Notes under the pieces: model-generated
Told to the model about the DNA's origin: nothing
The model's database searches: none
Seen by the model: only the letters and a program-made list of their open reading frames with translations
Part shown: positions 54,889 to 64,000 of the stretch, piece by piece
How positions within the stretch are numbered: the first letter of the stretch is position 1
How the letters are laid out: each line of letters begins with the position of its first letter
DNA from: Desulfuromusa kysingii
GTDB taxonomy: Bacteria; Desulfobacterota; Desulfuromonadia; Desulfuromonadales; Geopsychrobacteraceae
Direction of reading: 5' to 3'
DNA: 64,000 nt
NCBI RefSeq assembly: GCF_900107645.1
Contig: NZ_FNQN01000003.1
Location: forward strand, 1 to 64,000
Program-made: the position numbers and the translations under genes

Positions 54889-55185
54889 ATGAACAATGCG
54901 TGGGATGACCGTAAAAAGGCACTTGAAAATGAATTCTTCCATAAAAAAGAGAAGGAAGCTCTGGAAAAAATGAAACAGGAGGCAATTGCCACTGCCAGCT
55001 TGGGGCATTGTCCTAAGTGTGGCACTGTTTTGGAGCCGATCACTTTTCATGGGGTCCCTCTGGACCAGTGCCCAGACTGTGGTGGCGTTTGGCTTGGGCC
55101 AAAAGACTTGAAAGTTTTAGCAGCAAAGGATCACCGTAGTTGGTTTGGACGTTGGTTTGATCGAGAGAGTGAAAACACTAATTGA
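54889..55185 (+). CDS. TFIIB-type zinc-ribbon small protein
   Basis: A 98-residue protein. An N-terminal charged coiled coil (KKALENEFFHKKEKEALEK, about 9-28) is followed by a zinc ribbon: CPKCG...LDQCPDCGGVWLGPKDL, the zf-TFIIB pattern. The end is RSWFGRWFDRESEN. Such small zinc proteins are common in Proteobacteria and have no settled function. ATG 54889 has GGAGG seven bases upstream. It is 13 bases ahead of the membrane winged-helix gene, so the two form a unit, probably with the Cas6-like gene before them. Confidence 0.8.
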   Translation: MNNAWDDRKKALENEFFHKKEKEALEKMKQEAIATASLGHCPKCGTVLEPITFHGVPLDQCPDCGGVWLGPKDLKVLAAKDHRSWFGRWFDRESENTN

Positions 55186-55198
55186 TCTGGAGGTTTGA

Positions 55199-55597
55199 AT
55201 GTTCTGTTTTATTGTTCTGTTGTTGGTTGTAGGAGCCGGGTTCTATTTTTATCAGAAACTGATGACGATAGAGCGGGAAATCCGTGCTGAACAGAAAGCT
55301 GAGGGTGGGCACACTGCTGTGGCTCAAGCGCCAGAAAAGCCCGTTGAAGATTTTCCTGATATGGCAGATTTAGACCAGCAAGACAGTTCAGCCAAAATCA
55401 TGTCAGGACAAGACAGTGTCGAAGAGGCAATCATCTCAGCTGTGGCTAAAAGTCCTGGTCTTATCCAGACAGAGCTCTATGCTCAGTTTGTCGATGCAGA
55501 TAAAAAACAGCTTCAGAAGATGATTAAAAAAATGGCTGATAGTGGGACGTTAAGGCGTGAAAAACAGGGGAGCAGCTATACGTTGTACCTTGCTTAA
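55199..55597 (+). CDS. Membrane-anchored winged-helix-like small protein
   Basis: A 132-residue protein with an N-terminal transmembrane helix (about 2-19), an acidic linker (about 35-75) and a C-terminal winged-helix-like domain: VEEAIISAVAKSPGLIQTEL and YAQFVDADKKQLQKMIKKM, then SGTLRREKQGSSYTLYL. The last part resembles a wing hairpin. DNA binding from the membrane or a protein-interaction role are both possible. ATG 55199 has GGAGG four to five bases upstream. I recognise no named family. Confidence 0.7.
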   Translation: MFCFIVLLLVVGAGFYFYQKLMTIEREIRAEQKAEGGHTAVAQAPEKPVEDFPDMADLDQQDSSAKIMSGQDSVEEAIISAVAKSPGLIQTELYAQFVDADKKQLQKMIKKMADSGTLRREKQGSSYTLYLA

Positions 55598-55607
55598 GTT
55601 GTTTAGT

Positions 55608-55636
55608 CTGGGGATGGAAGTATCTTCCATCCCCAG
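55608..55636. terminator. Bidirectional terminator between small genes and eno
   Basis: A 13-bp perfect stem (55608-55620 with 55624-55636) with a TAT loop. The plus-strand flank AGTCTTTATTT is T-rich. It lies in the gap between convergent genes. Confidence 0.8.
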
Positions 55637-55645
55637 AGTCTTTAT

Positions 55646-56947
<1,302 letters not shown>

Positions 56948-57152
56948 TCAACTGTGAAAAGTTATCGCCCCGTTTTCATTTCGGGACAGTTTATAGGCAT
57001 GAAACATAAATATTTATAGCACAAGAGCGGCTTAAATAAAGACCTTTTCTGGTGTTTTATCACGGCTATGATTTTGCTTGGCTTGTTCCAATCAATTGAA
57101 TTGTGATAAGAAGGACTTTCGTCGATTTAAATTTTTCAAAGGAGAGAACTAA

Positions 57153-58592
57153 GTGTCTACTTTTCGTGATTTTAAAGTGAAAGATCTAACGGCTGCTGAA
57201 TGGGGACGCAAAGAAATTTTGCTTGCTCAGGAGGAAATGCCTGGTTTAATGGCCTTGCGTAAAGAGTATGCGGGGCAATATCCGCTAAAAGGTGCACGGA
57301 TTTCTGGTTCCCTGCATATGACAATCCAGACTGCAGTCTTGATCGAAACTTTGATTGAATTGGGAGCGCAGGTGCGCTGGTGCTCGTGTAATATCTTTTC
57401 TACCCAGGACCATGCTGCGGCCGCAGTGGCTGTTGGGCCAAAAGGGACGGTTACAGAGCCACAAGGGGTCCCCGTTTATGCTTGGAAGGGAGAGTCCCTT
57501 GCAGAGTACTGGTGGTGTACAGAACAGGCACTTACCTGGCCCGAAGGCGAATATCCAAATATGATCCTTGATGATGGTGGCGATGCGACCATGTTTGTGC
57601 TCAAGGGCAGTGAATGGGAAAAAGGGAGTGTCCCTGAGCTGGCAGATGATGATCCTGAAGACTGGTGTGAGTTAGTGAAAGCATTGGGGCAATCTATTGT
57701 CAAAAATCCAGGAAGATGGATTCAAACCGCGGCTTCTATCAAGGGGGTTACGGAAGAGACGACCACCGGTGTTCACCGGCTGTACCAGATGGCTGAAGAG
57801 GGGAGTTTGTTATTTCCAGCCATGAATGTTAACGATGCGGTGACCAAGTCAAAGTTCGATAATGTCTATGGCTGTCGCCACTCTTTAGTTGATGGCATTA
57901 TGCGTGCGACGGATGTGATGCTTGCCGGCAAAGTCTCTGTTGTTTGTGGTTACGGCGATGTTGGTAAGGGGTGCTGTCAATCATTGCGTGGACAGGGTGC
58001 GCGAGTGATTGTGACCGAAATTGACCCGATCTGTGCCCTCCAGGCCCTGATGGAAGGGTATGAGGTCAAGCGGGTTGAAGATGTTCTTGATTATGCTGAC
58101 ATCTATGTGACGACGACCGGCAACAAGAACGTTATTACCCTTGAGCATATGCGGCAGATGAAGCATAACGCCATCGTTGGCAATATTGGACATTTTGATA
58201 ATGAAATTGAGATGATGGCCGTCGAAAGAGATTCATCTGTTGTGCGGGAAAATATTAAACCTCAGGTTGACCGTTGGATATTTGAAGATGGCCATGGAGT
58301 TATTGTCCTTGCTGAGGGGCGTCTGCTCAATCTGGGTTGCGCAACAGGTCACCCGAGCTTTGTCATGTCTAACTCTTTTACTAATCAGGTTATGGCGCAA
58401 ATTGAGTTGTTTAATCATGCTGAAAATTATGAAAACAAAGTGTATGTTTTGCCGAAACTTCTTGATGAAAAAGTGGCAAGGTTGCATCTGGAAAAGTTAG
58501 GGGCCAAGTTGACGGTTCTTACTGATGAGCAGTCTAAATATCTGGGGGTGCCCACTTCTGGCCCGTTTAAACCGGATACTTATCGATATTGA
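57153..58592 (+). CDS. ahcY: Adenosylhomocysteinase
   Basis: Splits S-adenosylhomocysteine to adenosine and homocysteine, clearing the product of methyltransferases. The 479-residue protein has the N-terminal [63 protein letters not shown], the NAD-binding GYGDVGKGC and the C-terminal FKPDTYRY. The start is GTG 57153, with AAAGGAGAG seven bases upstream. I looked for an SAH riboswitch in the leader and did not find one. A strong terminator follows. Confidence 0.98.
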   Translation: MSTFRDFKVKDLTAAEWGRKEILLAQEEMPGLMALRKEYAGQYPLKGARISGSLHMTIQTAVLIETLIELGAQVRWCSCNIFSTQDHAAAAVAVGPKGTVTEPQGVPVYAWKGESLAEYWWCTEQALTWPEGEYPNMILDDGGDATMFVLKGSEWEKGSVPELADDDPEDWCELVKALGQSIVKNPGRWIQTAASIKGVTEETTTGVHRLYQMAEEGSLLFPAMNVNDAVTKSKFDNVYGCRHSLVDGIMRATDVMLAGKVSVVCGYGDVGKGCCQSLRGQGARVIVTEIDPICALQALMEGYEVKRVEDVLDYADIYVTTTGNKNVITLEHMRQMKHNAIVGNIGHFDNEIEMMAVERDSSVVRENIKPQVDRWIFEDGHGVIVLAEGRLLNLGCATGHPSFVMSNSFTNQVMAQIELFNHAENYENKVYVLPKLLDEKVARLHLEKLGAKLTVLTDEQSKYLGVPTSGPFKPDTYRY

Positions 58593-58622
58593 AAACTTGT
58601 TGTAGCCGTTGTAGACAGGGAG

Positions 58623-58648
58623 TCCCCGGCTTGTGCCGGGGATTTTTT
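58623..58648 (+). terminator. Rho-independent terminator of ahcY
   Basis: An 8-bp GC stem (58623-58630 with 58635-58642) with a TTGT loop and six Ts. Confidence 0.93.
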
Positions 58649-58661
58649 GTTTGTAGTGGTT

Positions 58662-59744
58662 CTATTCCTTGACGTTCAACAACAACCAAATTCCCAACAA
58701 CAGGAAAATGAAGTTAGCAGTCCAAGCCGCGAAGATCGGGGGGAGGGCGTTAGAATAACCGAAGGCGGTGACGAGTGATTGGATAATAAAGTACACCACA
58801 CCAATCCCCAGACTGAGCCCGATTCCGAGAGCGAGATTACTGTTGCGACCTCGTTGTAAGGCAAAAGGAATTCCTAAGAATCCCATGATTAAGCAGGTGA
58901 AGGGAGCTGCAATCCGATTATGCATGTCGACACGTTGCCGGGTCGAGTTATAGCCCTCCTGGTCCAGTTTTTTTGCCACCGCGAGGAGCTGACGGAAGTT
59001 TAGCTCATTATTCATGTTTTCCCGGCCAGAAAAATCTTCCGGTGTGCGATCAAGATCCAATGCAACATTTTCTAGTTGATCGACGTTTAACATGTCTCCC
59101 GAGTTTGCATCAAATTTTCTGTTTGTCAGGTTGCTCGCGAACCACCTTCCATTTATAAAAATAGCCTGATCGATATCCTGCCGTTGTTTAATTTTTTGCT
59201 GCTCATCGAAGGTGAAGATAACAACCCCTTCGAGCTTCTGGTCTTGAGGGTGAGCAATGGCAATATTGATAATCCGACTATTGCTCCGATACCAGATCTC
59301 ATTGCGGGTTAATTGAACTTGTGTTTTGCCCTTGAGTTTCACTTCTAGCAGAGTGTTGAGCTGTTTCGTGTTCCATGGGATAGCAAATTCATTTAACAGC
59401 AAGAGCAAAAAAGAAAGCACTAGCACTAGCCCCATTAAGGGTTGGACGATTCGCCATAAACTGATTCCGCAGGCACGCATGGCCGTCACCTCGTTGGTGC
59501 GACTGAGACCTCCGAGAGTGAGAACCATGGCTGTTAAAATTGCCAAAGGTAGAATCTGGGCAAAGATGACCGGAATATTGTTGGAGATATAGACAAGATA
59601 ATCACTGAGGGCCGCTTTGTGGTCAATGAAGTCATCAACTTTTTCAAAGAAGTCGATCAGCAAGTAGATGCCGATAAAGGCTGTCACACAGAGAATCAAG
59701 ATCCGGCTGAAATGTTGGATGAGGAAGCGGTTGAGAATTTTCAT
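58662..59744 (-). CDS. lptG: LPS export permease LptG
   Basis: Inner-membrane half of the LptB2FG ABC transporter that extracts lipopolysaccharide. The 360-residue protein has six predicted transmembrane helices around a periplasmic beta-jellyroll domain (about 115-270). The start MKILNRFLIQHFSRIL and IYLLIDFFEKVDDFI are typical, and the cytoplasmic segment ANEVTAMRACGISLWRIV is the ATPase-coupling helix (TNEVTAMRACGIS). It overlaps the end of lptF by four bases (ATGA), which suggests translational coupling. Confidence 0.92.
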   Translation of the reverse strand: MKILNRFLIQHFSRILILCVTAFIGIYLLIDFFEKVDDFIDHKAALSDYLVYISNNIPVIFAQILPLAILTAMVLTLGGLSRTNEVTAMRACGISLWRIVQPLMGLVLVLSFLLLLLNEFAIPWNTKQLNTLLEVKLKGKTQVQLTRNEIWYRSNSRIINIAIAHPQDQKLEGVVIFTFDEQQKIKQRQDIDQAIFINGRWFASNLTNRKFDANSGDMLNVDQLENVALDLDRTPEDFSGRENMNNELNFRQLLAVAKKLDQEGYNSTRQRVDMHNRIAAPFTCLIMGFLGIPFALQRGRNSNLALGIGLSLGIGVVYFIIQSLVTAFGYSNALPPIFAAWTANFIFLLLGIWLLLNVKE

Positions 59745-60928
59745 GAACCCCCACCATCTTTTTTAGCTTGAGACCTGAATTGGCGAAGCAGTTGTCGCGG
59801 GATACTGAAAAGTCGAAAAGGCTTTTCAGTCGCGGTACTATGTAAAAAACAGGAGCCGCCGAGTAAGAAACAGACGTTTGGCAGCCAGAGGATGATCGCC
59901 GCGGGCAGGATCCCTTTGTCCGCTAGGGTCCCAGCAAAACTCAACAACACGTAATAAACCAGAAAAACCACCAGAGCCAGAGCAAAACCCGCCCCCTTAC
60001 CTGAACGTTGAGACTGCAATCCCAGGGGGACACCGATCAGGACGAGGACGAGGGGGGCAAAGGCGATAACCACCCGCTCGTGTTTTTCCACCAGAAGGCT
60101 GGAAATACTTGCGGTATTCTTTGCCTGATCAATGGCATTATTTAACTCTGTCCACGAAAGTTCGCTCTTTGACCGACGTCGTTTCTTGTTATCGAGTTCG
60201 CTACCAATATCCAGATTAATATCGTAACTGGTGAAGCCGATGACTTGATAGGTTGATTTTTTCTCTTTCGTCGGTCGACGATGGATGCTCCCATTATTCA
60301 ATCGTAGCATCAGGCTGTAGTGGTTGGGGTTAGAGATAAAGCGACCTTGCTGCGCTGTGATGATGGCTGGCGTTTCATCTTCCCGGCCATCAGAAATAAA
60401 AACATCCTGCATGATGCCACGATTTTCATCAACGCCACGGGCATAGAGGACAAGACCATCGAATTCATCATTGAAGACGCCTGCTTTGACGCTGACACTG
60501 GCGTTACTGGAGGCTATTTGAAATAGTTTACTCCGAAAGGCAGTTTTACTGGCAGGTTCTATGCTGATAGTGATCCAAGCGGTAAGTAAGCTGAACAGTA
60601 TTGCCAGAATAAAAACCGGCTTGACCATATTGTATAAGCTGACCCCCGATGCTTTAAGAGCGATGAACTCACTATCCGCAGAAAAACGGCCAAATGCCAA
60701 GAGAATGCCGAGTAAAAAAGAAAGAGGGATGGTGACACTTAAAAAGGTTGGTAGCAGGTAGCTGAAAAGCTGCAATATTTGGCCGCTGGGCACCCCATTG
60801 TTGATCACGAGTTCAGCCAGACGGGGAATTTTCCCCATAAGCAGGACGAAAGTGAAGATCAACAAGCTTAAAAAAGCCGGGATGCTGATTTCCGTGAGAA
60901 TATATTTATGAATGCGGGCATTTGACAT
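59741..60928 (-). CDS. lptF: LPS export permease LptF
   Basis: Partner of LptG in the LPS extraction pump. The 395-residue protein has the LptF/YjgP pattern: MSNARIHKYILTEISIPAF start, SFLLGILLAFGRFSADSEFIA coupling segment with ALKASGVSLYNMVK, periplasmic domain and C-terminal helices (APLVLVLIGVPLGLQSQRSG). A basic C-terminal tail of about 25 residues is extra. ATG 60928 is chosen over 61057 because the 43 extra residues lack family similarity and a membrane start; no clear ribosome site is visible for either. The ATPase gene lptB is not in the window. Confidence 0.9.
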   Translation of the reverse strand: MSNARIHKYILTEISIPAFLSLLIFTFVLLMGKIPRLAELVINNGVPSGQILQLFSYLLPTFLSVTIPLSFLLGILLAFGRFSADSEFIALKASGVSLYNMVKPVFILAILFSLLTAWITISIEPASKTAFRSKLFQIASSNASVSVKAGVFNDEFDGLVLYARGVDENRGIMQDVFISDGREDETPAIITAQQGRFISNPNHYSLMLRLNNGSIHRRPTKEKKSTYQVIGFTSYDINLDIGSELDNKKRRRSKSELSWTELNNAIDQAKNTASISSLLVEKHERVVIAFAPLVLVLIGVPLGLQSQRSGKGAGFALALVVFLVYYVLLSFAGTLADKGILPAAIILWLPNVCFLLGGSCFLHSTATEKPFRLFSIPRQLLRQFRSQAKKDGGGS

Positions 60929-61211
60929 GGGGCTGCATGTTAGTACGACAGGTTTGATCCTGTAAACTCCCTTTGTCACTATCGAGTGCAGAAATCGGCA
61001 AAAGCTGACTGGGGAGTTTAATTGTGGGGATTGGCGGGGCAGTAACAACCTCTTCAACGATAGACGTTGTCACTGGTATCAAGCTGGATTACCAGTTGTA
61101 TTCTAGTGAGTTGTTTATCTCTTGATCTAACTTTTCACTTGCCTGCTGGGGGAATATGGTGGTATATGTCCGCAGTTAATCAATTCACACGCTTCATGAT
61201 GCGGACAGGAT

Positions 61212-61263
61212 GGTTCTCGATCATCGATTGAGACCTGCCGGAGAAGATTGGAGCGGAGGAACC
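61212..61263 (+). promoter_or_regulatory. Candidate rpsB leader structure
   Basis: In the 359-base gap between lptF and rpsB a structured leader precedes rpsB. GGTTC (61212-61216) pairs with GAACC (61259-61263), enclosing TCTCGAT (61215-61221) with ATTGAGA (61227-61233), which overlaps the outer stem and competes with it. Ribosomal protein S2 leaders often autoregulate rpsB-tsf, but I cannot match a specific family. The other part of the gap has only weak promoter-like sequences. Confidence 0.35.
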
Positions 61264-61287
61264 AAACCAGAAACTGAGGAGAAAAAA

Positions 61288-62118
61288 ATGGCACAAATCA
61301 CCATGAAGCAAATGTTAGAAGCAGGTGTTCACTTCGGTCATCAGACCAAACGTTGGAACCCCAAGATGAAACCGTACATCTTTGGTGCACGTAATGGCAT
61401 CTATATTGTCGACCTGCAAAAGACCGTACGTTATTTCAAAACTGCCTACCAATTTATTCAGGATACCGTTGCCAAGGGAGATAAAGTCCTTTTTGTTGGT
61501 ACTAAAAAACAAGCACAAGATGCCATCAAAGAAGAGTCTCTGGGCGCAGATCAGTATTTTGTGAATAACCGCTGGTTGGGTGGAATGTTGACAAACTTTA
61601 CCACGATTAAAGCCAGTATCGATCGGTTGAAAAAAATAGAAGCAATGGTTGCTGACGGTACAATTGAACAATATACCAAAAAAGAAGCTTTGCAACTTGA
61701 ACGCCAGCGCGAAAAACTGGAAAAGAACCTCGGTGGTATCAAGCATATGAGCAAACTTCCAGGTGCTATCTTTATTATTGATCCTAAAAAAGAGGCGATC
61801 GCCGTTCAGGAAGCGAATAAACTAGGAATTCCGGTTGTTGCTGTTGTTGATACCAACTGTGATCCGGATAATATTGATTATATTATCCCCGGCAATGACG
61901 ATGCCATCCGCGCAATTCGGTTGTTCGCCTCGAAGATGGCGGAAGCTTGTGTTGAAGGCGATCAGCGACGCAAGGAAAAGAAACAGTCCGCCGCAGAAGG
62001 TAAGGATGAGCCCGTTGTTGAGGCAGCACCCGCTCCTGTTGTGGAAAAAGAAACTGTTTCCGAAGCACCAGTTGTTGAAGCACCTGTAGCTGAAAGTTCA
62101 GAATCAGCAGCTGAATAA
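61288..62118 (+). CDS. rpsB: Ribosomal protein S2
   Basis: 30S subunit protein. The 276-residue product has the [19 protein letters not shown] start, [29 protein letters not shown] and [18 protein letters not shown], all standard. ATG 61288 has GAGGAG with a 7-A spacer; the in-frame start at 61210 has no ribosome site. The C-terminus is a Val/Pro/Glu/Ala-rich tail of about 40 residues ([16 protein letters not shown]...), extra compared with E. coli. First of the rpsB-tsf-pyrH-frr block. Confidence 0.98.
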   Translation: MAQITMKQMLEAGVHFGHQTKRWNPKMKPYIFGARNGIYIVDLQKTVRYFKTAYQFIQDTVAKGDKVLFVGTKKQAQDAIKEESLGADQYFVNNRWLGGMLTNFTTIKASIDRLKKIEAMVADGTIEQYTKKEALQLERQREKLEKNLGGIKHMSKLPGAIFIIDPKKEAIAVQEANKLGIPVVAVVDTNCDPDNIDYIIPGNDDAIRAIRLFASKMAEACVEGDQRRKEKKQSAAEGKDEPVVEAAPAPVVEKETVSEAPVVEAPVAESSESAAE

Positions 62119-62153
62119 AAAAGTTAGTTTTTAATATCTATAGACAGGCCTGC

Positions 62154-62173
62154 GGCCGGGCTCAGGCTCGGCC
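62154..62173 (+). terminator. Attenuator hairpin between rpsB and tsf
   Basis: An 8-bp GC-rich stem (62154-62161 with 62166-62173, one G-T) followed by TTGGTTTAATT, weak as a terminator. It lies between two genes of one operon and may adjust the rpsB/tsf ratio. Confidence 0.5.
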
Positions 62174-62236
62174 GTTGGTTTAATTGGAAAATGTCGCGGG
62201 AAAATCTCCCGTCTATCAAAATATGGAGGAAAGAAC

Positions 62237-63148
62237 GTGAGTATTACAGCAGCAATGGTCTCCGAGTTACGTAAAAAAACCGGAGCAGGGATGATGGATT
62301 GTAAAAAAGCTCTGACAGAGACTGGTGGAAATATGGACGAAGCCGTCGATTTTCTACGTAAAAAGGGGCTTTCGGCTGCCGCAAAGAAATCCGGTCGGAT
62401 TGCCTCTGAGGGGGCAGTTGTTGCCACAGCAGAAGGATCTGTCGGCGCTATCGTTGAAGTCAATGCGGAGACAGATTTTGTCGCTAAGAATGTGGCATTT
62501 AAAACCTTCGTCGCTGATGTTTGTGACATTGTTCGTGCGATTGATATTGCCGATGTTGAGGCTCTTAAAGCTGCTGCCTATCCCGGCACCGGTCGCACCG
62601 TCGCCGAAGAATTGACCCATCAGATTGCCACCATCGGTGAAAACATGAGCATTCGTCGCTTAGCACGTGCCGACGCCGGTCAGGGGATTGTGACTTCCTA
62701 CGTTCATGGCGCCGGTAAAATTGGTGTTCTGGTGGAATTGCAAACAGCATCAACCGATGAAAAAGTTGTTGACCTCGGGAAAAAACTGGCCATGCACGTT
62801 GCTGCTGCGGCTCCACAGTATTTGGACCGTGATAGTGTCCCTGCTGACGTTGTGGCCAAAGAAAAAGAAATTATGCGCGTGAAAGCTCTTGATAGTGGCA
62901 AGCCAGAGAAGATCGTCGAAAAAATCATCCTCGGTCAGATCAACAAATACTTTGGTGAGGTTTGCCTCATGGAGCAGGCGTTTGTCATGGATCCTGACCA
63001 GAAAGTTGGCAAGCTGGTTGCGGCTTTAAGTAAAGAGCTTGGGAGCGAAATCAAGTTGAACAGTTATGTTCGTTATCAGCTTGGTGAAGGGATTGAAAAG
63101 AAAGAGGATGATTTTGCTGCAGAGGTTGCAGCGATGAGCAAACAGTAA
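62237..63148 (+). CDS. tsf: Elongation factor Ts
   Basis: Recycles EF-Tu by GDP/GTP exchange. The 303-residue protein begins [19 protein letters not shown] (UBA domain, the family start), then [10 protein letters not shown] in the TDFV loop that contacts EF-Tu, and ends with the C-terminal [18 protein letters not shown]. The start is GTG 62237, with GGAGG seven bases upstream. It is a little longer than the E. coli protein (283). Followed by pyrH after 28 bases. Confidence 0.97.
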   Translation: MSITAAMVSELRKKTGAGMMDCKKALTETGGNMDEAVDFLRKKGLSAAAKKSGRIASEGAVVATAEGSVGAIVEVNAETDFVAKNVAFKTFVADVCDIVRAIDIADVEALKAAAYPGTGRTVAEELTHQIATIGENMSIRRLARADAGQGIVTSYVHGAGKIGVLVELQTASTDEKVVDLGKKLAMHVAAAAPQYLDRDSVPADVVAKEKEIMRVKALDSGKPEKIVEKIILGQINKYFGEVCLMEQAFVMDPDQKVGKLVAALSKELGSEIKLNSYVRYQLGEGIEKKEDDFAAEVAAMSKQ

Positions 63149-63176
63149 TCTATACTTACGATCTTCAGGAGTTGTT

Positions 63177-63908
63177 GTGGCTACGATAAAGTATCGACGT
63201 ATTCTACTAAAGCTGAGTGGCGAGGCTTTGGCTGGTGAGCAGGGCTATGGTATAGATCCTGATGTTATTAGCGGCATTGCTTCTGAAATCAAAGAGGTTA
63301 TTGGTCTGGGTGTCGAGATCGCTGTTGTGATTGGTGGCGGAAACATTTTCCGCGGCTTGGCCGCATCATCTAAGGGGATGGATCGTGCCAGCGCTGATTA
63401 TATGGGAATGTTGGCAACAGTCATGAATAGCCTTGCGATGCAAGACGCTCTGGAAAAACAGGGGGTTGTCACCCGGGTTCAATCGGCCATTGATATGCAG
63501 CAGATCGCTGAGCCGTATATTCGTCGTCGGGCAGTGCGTCACTTGGAGAAAGGGCGTGTTGTTATTTTCAGTGCCGGGACTGGTAACCCTTATTTTACCA
63601 CTGACACCGCTGCTAGTTTGCGGGCTATGGAAATTAACGCTGAGGTTATTCTTAAAGCAACCAAGGTCGATGGTATCTATTCGGCCGATCCCAAGAAAGA
63701 TAAGAATGCAGTTAAGCTGCCAACGTTAACTTACTTAGAAGTTCTGCAGAAAGGGTTGCAGGTTATGGATGCAACAGCAACTTCATTATGTATGGATAAC
63801 GATCTGCCGATGATAATTTTTGACATGACTCATCGAGGTAATATCAAGAAGGTTGTGCTTGGCGACAAAATTGGGACAATTGTCATGGGAGGTGAAGAAG
63901 ATGGTTAA
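63177..63908 (+). CDS. pyrH: UMP kinase
   Basis: Phosphorylates UMP to UDP with ATP; hexameric in bacteria. The 243-residue amino-acid-kinase-fold protein has [71 protein letters not shown] and [15 protein letters not shown]. The start is GTG 63177, with CAGGAG six bases upstream. Its stop overlaps the start of frr by eight bases. It is the third gene of rpsB-tsf-pyrH-frr, a widely conserved order. Confidence 0.98.
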   Translation: MATIKYRRILLKLSGEALAGEQGYGIDPDVISGIASEIKEVIGLGVEIAVVIGGGNIFRGLAASSKGMDRASADYMGMLATVMNSLAMQDALEKQGVVTRVQSAIDMQQIAEPYIRRRAVRHLEKGRVVIFSAGTGNPYFTTDTAASLRAMEINAEVILKATKVDGIYSADPKKDKNAVKLPTLTYLEVLQKGLQVMDATATSLCMDNDLPMIIFDMTHRGNIKKVVLGDKIGTIVMGGEEDG

Positions 63909-64000
63909 GGAAATTTTGAAAGAGACTCGAACCGCAATGGATAAAGCGGTAAAGTCTTTAAAAAAAGATATGACCAAGATTCGTACTGGCCGGGCAAGTA
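63901..64000 (+). CDS. frr: Ribosome recycling factor (cut by the window edge)
   Basis: N-terminal 33 codons of Frr, which with EF-G frees ribosomes from mRNA after termination. ATG 63901 gives [20 protein letters not shown] and then a [12 protein letters not shown] segment, the typical start of the three-helix bundle. It overlaps the pyrH stop by eight bases. GGAGGTGAAG in pyrH serves as ribosome site. The gene runs past 64000. Confidence 0.95.
   Translation, partial: MVKEILKETRTAMDKAVKSLKKDMTKIRTGRAS

Noticed and set aside
57000-57150. SAH riboswitch ahead of ahcY
   Set aside because: No GCGCUGC-type core or pseudoknot partner visible.

Overview
This 64 kb window reads as chromosomal DNA from a bacterium of the Desulfuromonadales/Geobacterales (former Deltaproteobacteria). 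The supporting signs are a eukaryote-type citrate synthase, a DusB-NtrB-NtrC operon, enhancer-dependent (sigma-54) regulation, tandem GEMM riboswitches, a PEP-CTERM protein and a selenoprotein of the SelW family. Base composition is moderate, lower in GC than typical Geobacter, so a Desulfuromonas/Geopsychrobacter/Pelobacter-like relative is my guess; this is inference, not a database result. I see no tRNA, rRNA, insertion sequence, prophage or CRISPR array.

Layout. 1-4000: a dispersed hairpin repeat, a PQQ-type sugar dehydrogenase, a Gdx/SugE guanidinium exporter, a structured-RNA candidate and a lipoprotein. 4000-9100: dnaB, then ntrC-ntrB-dusB on the minus strand. 9100-20500: citrate synthase, an OmpA lipoprotein, two methyltransferases, and a DctB/DctD two-component system followed by a sigma-54 promoter and a TAXI-type TRAP transporter. 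20500-24900: prfB with its programmed frameshift, then guaB-guaA. 24900-33400: a chemoreceptor, an HNH protein, a ferritin-like protein, an acyl-CoA dehydrogenase with a leader containing a mini-ORF, divergent ilvC/ilvY, and an exonuclease gene followed by a UGA-containing selW. 33400-42000: the envelope region, with a sigma-54-driven choice-of-anchor-L/PEP-CTERM protein, a WYL regulator, Maf, and two consecutive GEMM (cyclic dinucleotide) riboswitches, each with its own terminator, controlling a 1097-residue cadherin/Ig-repeat secreted protein and a lipoprotein. 42000-50000: DUF3422, guaC, dnaE, accA, rlpA. 50000-55600: a cold-shock gene with a terminator in its leader, a tautomerase, an atypical lipoamide-dehydrogenase-like flavoprotein, tgt, an orphan Cas6-like gene, and two small putative zinc-ribbon/winged-helix genes. 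55600-64000: eno, ahcY, lptFG, then rpsB-tsf-pyrH-frr, the last cut by the window edge.

How the parts fit. Most genes are housekeeping: replication, GMP synthesis and recycling, translation, LPS export and the methyl cycle. The accessory interest is regulatory. Four separate leaders carry terminators that look conditional (GEMM 1, GEMM 2, csp, the acyl-CoA dehydrogenase gene). Two transcription units start at sigma-54 promoters with upstream dyads. Two genes need translational recoding (prfB +1 frameshift, selW UGA as selenocysteine). The strongest candidates for something not yet described are the tandem riboswitch cassette, in which each terminator loop is complementary to the 3' strand of its own aptamer, and the acyl-CoA dehydrogenase leader.
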